A stretch of 64,000 bases of DNA from Prochilodus magdalenae. Lineage: Eukaryota > Chordata > Actinopteri > Characiformes > Prochilodontidae. This document shows positions 48,101 through 54,105 of the stretch, one piece after another. The stretch's first letter is position 1. Every line of letters starts with the position of its first letter. The translations under genes and the position numbers were made by a program. Under the pieces are notes generated by a model. That model was not told where the DNA came from, ran no database searches, and worked only from the letters and a program-made list of their open reading frames with translations. Where the stretch lies: NCBI GenBank assembly GCA_024036415.1, contig JAMWET010006792.1, positions 179,001 through 243,000 of the forward strand, in the 5' to 3' direction.

Positions 48101-51100
48101 TGGCCTGGCCAAAATACAGGTCGCACTCTGTAATATTTTGCTGGAACGCATTTAGCTTTGATCACAGCACACATTTGCTGCGGCATCGTTTCCACAAGCT
48201 TTTGCAAAGTCACACCATTTATATTTTTTTCCCCAAGATCTTGTATTAATGATAGGAGATTTGGTGCATGAAAATGTGTGAAAATTATGTCTCATGCTCC
48301 CTGAACCACTCTTCACAATTTCAGCCCAATGAATCCTGGCATTGTGATCTTGGAATATGTCCGTGCTATTAGGAAAGAAAAAACCAAGTGATATTGAACG
48401 AATCCCTAGTTCTAGTGCTGTCTTTCTACGATTTGACGTTGTTAAGTGATTGCCGATCAGGATCATTCAAGATTTTTTTTTCCGACCACGTTCCTTCTTT
48501 GAAGATGATGTTTCCCCACTGTCCTTCCGCTTTTTAATAATGTGCTGGACAGTTCCTAAACTGATTTTAGTAGATTCAACAAGCTCCTTAGATGTTTTCT
48601 CTGCTTAATGCATGCCAATAATTTGACCCTTCTAAAAGATTAACATCTTTTCCATGACCACATGATGGTTGTTTAACAAATGAGAAGCTACTCACTGCTG
48701 AAACATAATCACCCATGGAGTAAATATGCAATGTATGCAAGTTTGGCATCGTGAGACATGCTAAAGATTCAAGTTTCACGCTCGGTCACACATGTGACGT
48801 AGGCACTGTACCTTACTTACCTTACTGTGCCAACAGCCACAACAGCGTTGTGTAACAGTCATCCTGTTAGTGCCAGTACTGGCAGATGGCTGCACAATGC
48901 AGGACTACACGCACACACACCATTATGACGACTGCCCTTTACACCACATCAAAATCCGGAAAGCCTGCAATGGTGTCATGGCAACGGGTCATCTTCAGTG
49001 ACTAGTTCCACTTTTATCTTGATGAATCCATGTGTGGAGGCACGGTAGTCAGCACCAAAATGAACGATTTGTTCTCACGTGTCACACGTTCAGAAGGCCT
49101 GGCATCATTCCACCTCCAACCCTACTGCAAAATCTGCAGGAAATTTGTGAGATTATTCAACTTGCATGTGATGGATTATTGCAGGATGCCATTAGGAACC
49201 TCTACAACTCTATGCCGAGGCATTTAGAATGTTCCATTAGCAAACATGCCGGCCCATACAATCAGCTGCGTAGATCATTGGTGCTCCACTTCACACCATC
49301 CAGGACTTGTTAGTACCAGGTTCAAGAACCAGGAAATAGGCAGGGAAAATCATCACAGATTTATCTTGCCCTAGGCATAAAATATTCCAGACACAGGAAC
49401 AGCTTCTTTCCTCAGGCCATTACTGTCATAAACAGCTGACCAGTAACATCATCTGCTGGAGCATAGTTACTCCTATTCCTTCGTAGTGTTCACCAGTTTC
49501 ACTCACATGCCAGATTATACACTACAGTTTCTTCCCCATTCATGTGTACTGTTGCACTACCTCAACACTGCTGTGTCTACTTCAATGCTACTGCCTTACA
49601 CCGTTTATAAATAATGTCTGAACTGTATATTATTTCTCCATATAGTTTGCTTGTATATTGTGTAGACACTATTTTGGTCTTATCTGACCACATGTTTGTT
49701 CTTCTCCCATGCCTGCTCTGGATCATTCAGATGGTGAGTGGTCAACTTCAAATGGCCCTGGACATGTGCTGGTGTGAGCAGGGGAGCTTGCGTGCCCTGC
49801 AGGATTGTAAACCATGTGTGTTACTATGGTCCTCTTTGGGACTGTGGTCCAGCTTTCTTCAGGTCATTGCCCAGATCCTCCTGTGTAGTCCTGGGCTGAT
49901 TCCTGACCTTTCTCAAAATTATCCATACCCCACGAGGCGAGATCTTGCATGGAGCCCCAGACTGAGGAAGATTGACAATCATTTTGTGTTTCTTCCTTTT
50001 TCTAATTAATGCACCAACAGTTGTTGCCTTCTCACCAAGATGCTTGCCTATTGTCCTGTAGTCCATCCCAGCCTTGTGCAGGTCTACAATTTTGTCCCTG
50101 GTGTCCATAGACAACTCTTTTGTCTTGGACATGGTGGGGAGGTAGGAGTGTGATTGACTGAGTGTGTGGACAGGTGTCATTTATACAGGTAATGAGATCA
50201 AACAGGTGCAATTAATGCGTGCAGAATAAGAGAGTAAAAGTAACTGGTCTGTGAGAGCCAGAATTCTTGCTGGTTGGTATGTGATTTTTTTTTTTTATGC
50301 TATAAAATGCAAATTACTTATTTAAAATCATACAATGTGATTTTCTGGATTTGTTTTTAGATTGTGTCTCTCACAGTTGAAGTGTAGTGACGACAAAAAA
50401 TTACAGACCTCTCCATACTTAGAGATGTAGATGGGAAATCAAGAGTGTATCATATAATTATTTTCCCCACTGTAACTATAACTATATATAACACATCATT
50501 TACCAAGTTGAACTGTTTCTGAATCAGTAGGGATTTTCATAAGGATAATGCCAAATCAAAAAAAGAGTCACACACCGTTTTGTTGGTGCTGATGGTGTAC
50601 TTCCTTGTATTGGGCATGGTCAACACCAGGACATTCCTCATGGCAGCAGTGGATGCCTCAGTGTAGTATCTGTCACTGGGGGAGATATTTGGGATTATTG
50701 ATATTAAGATCAGTTGTGCATTCGAGCATACACACAAACACACACACATATATACAAGGCTTATACTAGCTTTTTCACTGGTTTGTATACAGACCTCCTA
50801 GGACTAATAAGTTTATGCATATACACATGTGTATCATTCTTACCCAGTACCATATTCCAGGATGTCTCACAAGTAAGAGTTTCAAAACATGTAGCACAAT
50901 TTGATTAGTACACTTTATCATCACATGATGTGTAAATCTTGTGGGTAGTTGTGACCTCCCTCTAGGGTTTGACTTTCAGTATGTGACTTTTGCCCACACT
51001 AATTAATCCAATTCCCCAACACAAACTGACAAGATAAACACAAACCACATACAACACAGACAAAAGTTTGAAAAATATGGTGACATATGTGTCTAATAAC

Positions 51101-52020
51101 AGACATGCTGACAAAAATGTAAGAAGTCCTACTTTTATGAATCCTGATAGCCATGATATTTCTATGAAAATATAATATGGTGTGCAGTAAAACAAACATT
51201 GCATTGCACCTAAAACCATTTTGTATGTAAACTTATTTTATGCCTATTCCAGTCCCTCGGACTGCATTAGGATTAAAAATCACAAAATTAAAAAAAAAAT
51301 TTGAACACTACTTATGACTGACTTGTACAGATCAATCAGTAGAAAGGCGATGTGGGGGTCAGAATCCATGGATCCATTCTTTAGCGCCACGATGTCATCA
51401 GGGGTTCCACATAAAATAAACACTGTGGGAAAAGTAGATTTCACACATGTGCAGACTGGCTAATAATGTACAAACATTTACCTACATGAAAATACCTTAA
51501 AACTCTTACAGTTACTTTCCCTTTGTTTGTTTATTATGGCAGCACTGAGCTCATCTTCCTTTCGTAGTATCACCCGTTTGTCAACATGTTTAGCAAAAGG
51601 GCCTGAATCAACCTCTAGGGCATTCATGTACCTACAGAAAAGGAAAAAAAATGTTAATGTAGAGCGCTCATTATTACCTGATTAAACTTAAGAAAAACTG
51701 AACAAAACTGATTAATATGAATTTACAGTGTCAAGACTTTCTGATCCGTCTTTTCTCTGTAAGATGTTTTTGAAAATATGTGCATAGCTATAGATATTAT
51801 AATTCAGTTAAGTGCATTTTTATTGTTTGGCATCTTTTTTTTTTCCACAAATCTTTAACAAAATCAGATGATAGTTAATTTGGCATTAATAAATATATGA
51901 TTTAAATTTTTTAAAAATTATGATTTTTCACAAAACTTTGCTCAATTGCAGCTAACTGTTAGGCATGTGGATTCTATGTGGAAAGTGAACAAAACTAAAC
52001 TTAAAAACTAAAAAGAAATG

Positions 52021-52074
<54 letters not shown>

Positions 52075-52536
52075 TAAGAACTCCATGGGCGTTCACTGTT
52101 ATAGTCCAGTTTGCTGGAATTCATGTTCAGATAAAAATCAGTGTTGTAATTAAGATCACCTCATTTGACTCATCAGAAGCAATCTTCTGCATTCATGTTT
52201 TAAATTTTTTTTTATAAATATATGTATTTCTCCACAATAGCTTCAGTTGGTCTGTAAAGTTCCAGAAGTTGATAAAGAAGCAGGCAACTTTACGGGCTGG
52301 AGGCAATAAGCAGTTCATATATACTAAAATGGTTGCACTCCCTCAACACTACTGCGTCTACCTCAATGCTACTGCCTTAAACTACTGGTAAATAATGTGT
52401 AAACTGTATATTATTTGTCCATATAGTTTGCTTGTATATTATGTATACTGTGTAGATTATATATTCTAAATGTCTGTATTTATTGTGTATATGTGAAGTC
52501 ATTGTGGACTGCCAATCAGGTGTGTGTGTGTATGTA

Positions 52537-52570
<34 letters not shown>

Positions 52571-54016
52571 CAGCAAAAGTATCCAGCCCCCTTGAACTTT
52601 TTAACCTTTTGCCACAGGCTTCAAACATAAAGATATGAAATTGTAACTTTTTTGTGAAGAATGAACAACAAGTGGGACACAGTCATGAAATGGAACAAAA
52701 TTTATTGGATATTTTAAACGTTTTTTAGAAATAAAAAACTGAAAAGTGGGGCGTGCAATATTATTTGGCCCCTTTACTTTCAGTGCAGCAACTCACTCCA
52801 GAAGTTCAGTGAGGATCTCTGAATGATCCAATGTTGGCCTAAATGACTGATATATAGAATCTACCTGTGTGTAATCAAGTCTCCGTATAAATGCACCTGC
52901 TCTGTGATAGTCTTAGAGTTCTATTTAAAGCGCAGAGAGCATCATGAAGACCAAGGAACACACCAGGCAGGTCCGAGATACTGTTGTGCACAAGTTTAAA
53001 GCCGGATTTGGATACAAAAAGATTTCCCTAGCTTTAAACATCTCAAGGAGCACTGTGCAAGCGATCATATTGAAATGGAAATAGTATCAGACCACTGCAA
53101 ATCTACCAAGACCCGGCCGTTCCTCTAAACTTGCAGCTCAAACAAGGAAAAGACTGATCAGAGATGCAACCAAGAGGCCCATGATCACTCTGGATGAACT
53201 GCAGACATCTACAGCTGGGAGAGGTGGGAGACTCTGTCCATAGGACAACAATCAGTTGCACACTGCACAAATCTGGTCTTTATGGAAGAGTTGCAAGAAG
53301 AAAGCCATTTCTCAAAAATATCCATAAAAAGTCTTGAACCCTGAACACACCATCCTCACTGTCAAACATGGTGGTGGCAGCATCATGGTTTGGGGCTGCT
53401 TTTCTTCAGCAGGGACAGGGAAGATGGTTAAAATTGATGGAAAGATGGATAGAGCCAAATACAGGACTATTCTGGAAAAAAACCTGAGACTGGGACGGAG
53501 ATTTATCTTCCAACAAGACAATGATCCAAAACATAAAGCAAAATCTACAATGGAATGGTTCACAAATAACCTTAGGATGTTAGGATGGCCAAGTCAAAGT
53601 CCAGACCTGAATCGAATCGAGAATCTGTGGAAAGAGCTGAAAACTGCTTTTTACAAACGCTTTCCATCCAACCTCACTGAGCTCAAGCTGTTTTGAAGGA
53701 AGAATGGGCAAAAATTTCAGTCTCTCAATGTGCAAAACTGATAGAGACATACCCCAAGCGACTTGCAGCTGTAATCGCAGCAAAAGGTGGCGCTACAAAG
53801 TATTAACGCAAAGGTGGCCCCACTTTTCAGTTTTTTATTTCTAAAAAAAGTTTAAAATATCCAATAAATTTCGTTCCACTTCACGATTGTGTCCCACTTG
53901 TTATTGATTCTTCACAAAAAAATTACAATTTCATATCTTTATGTTTGAAGCCTGAAATGTGGCAAAAGGTTGAAAAGTTCAAGGGGACCGAATACTTTTG
54001 CTAGGCACTGTATATA

Positions 54017-54048
<32 letters not shown>

Positions 54049-54063
54049 CATACATATATACGC

Positions 54064-54105
<42 letters not shown>

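Larger units (their letters stand above)
46648..50575. other. gucy2c: gucy2c intron 7, stacked transposons
   Basis: 3.9-kb intron. From 47544 to 50472 it is an almost unbroken stack of five repeat pieces: a short Tc1 derivative, two different mariner fragments, a LINE tail and a truncated Tc1. The stretch 46650-47540 shows nothing identifiable. Confidence 0.8.

Noticed and set aside
49614..50009. 131-codon + strand frame that looks membrane-like
   Set aside because: Opposite strand of a Tc1 transposase N-terminal region (49668-50472).
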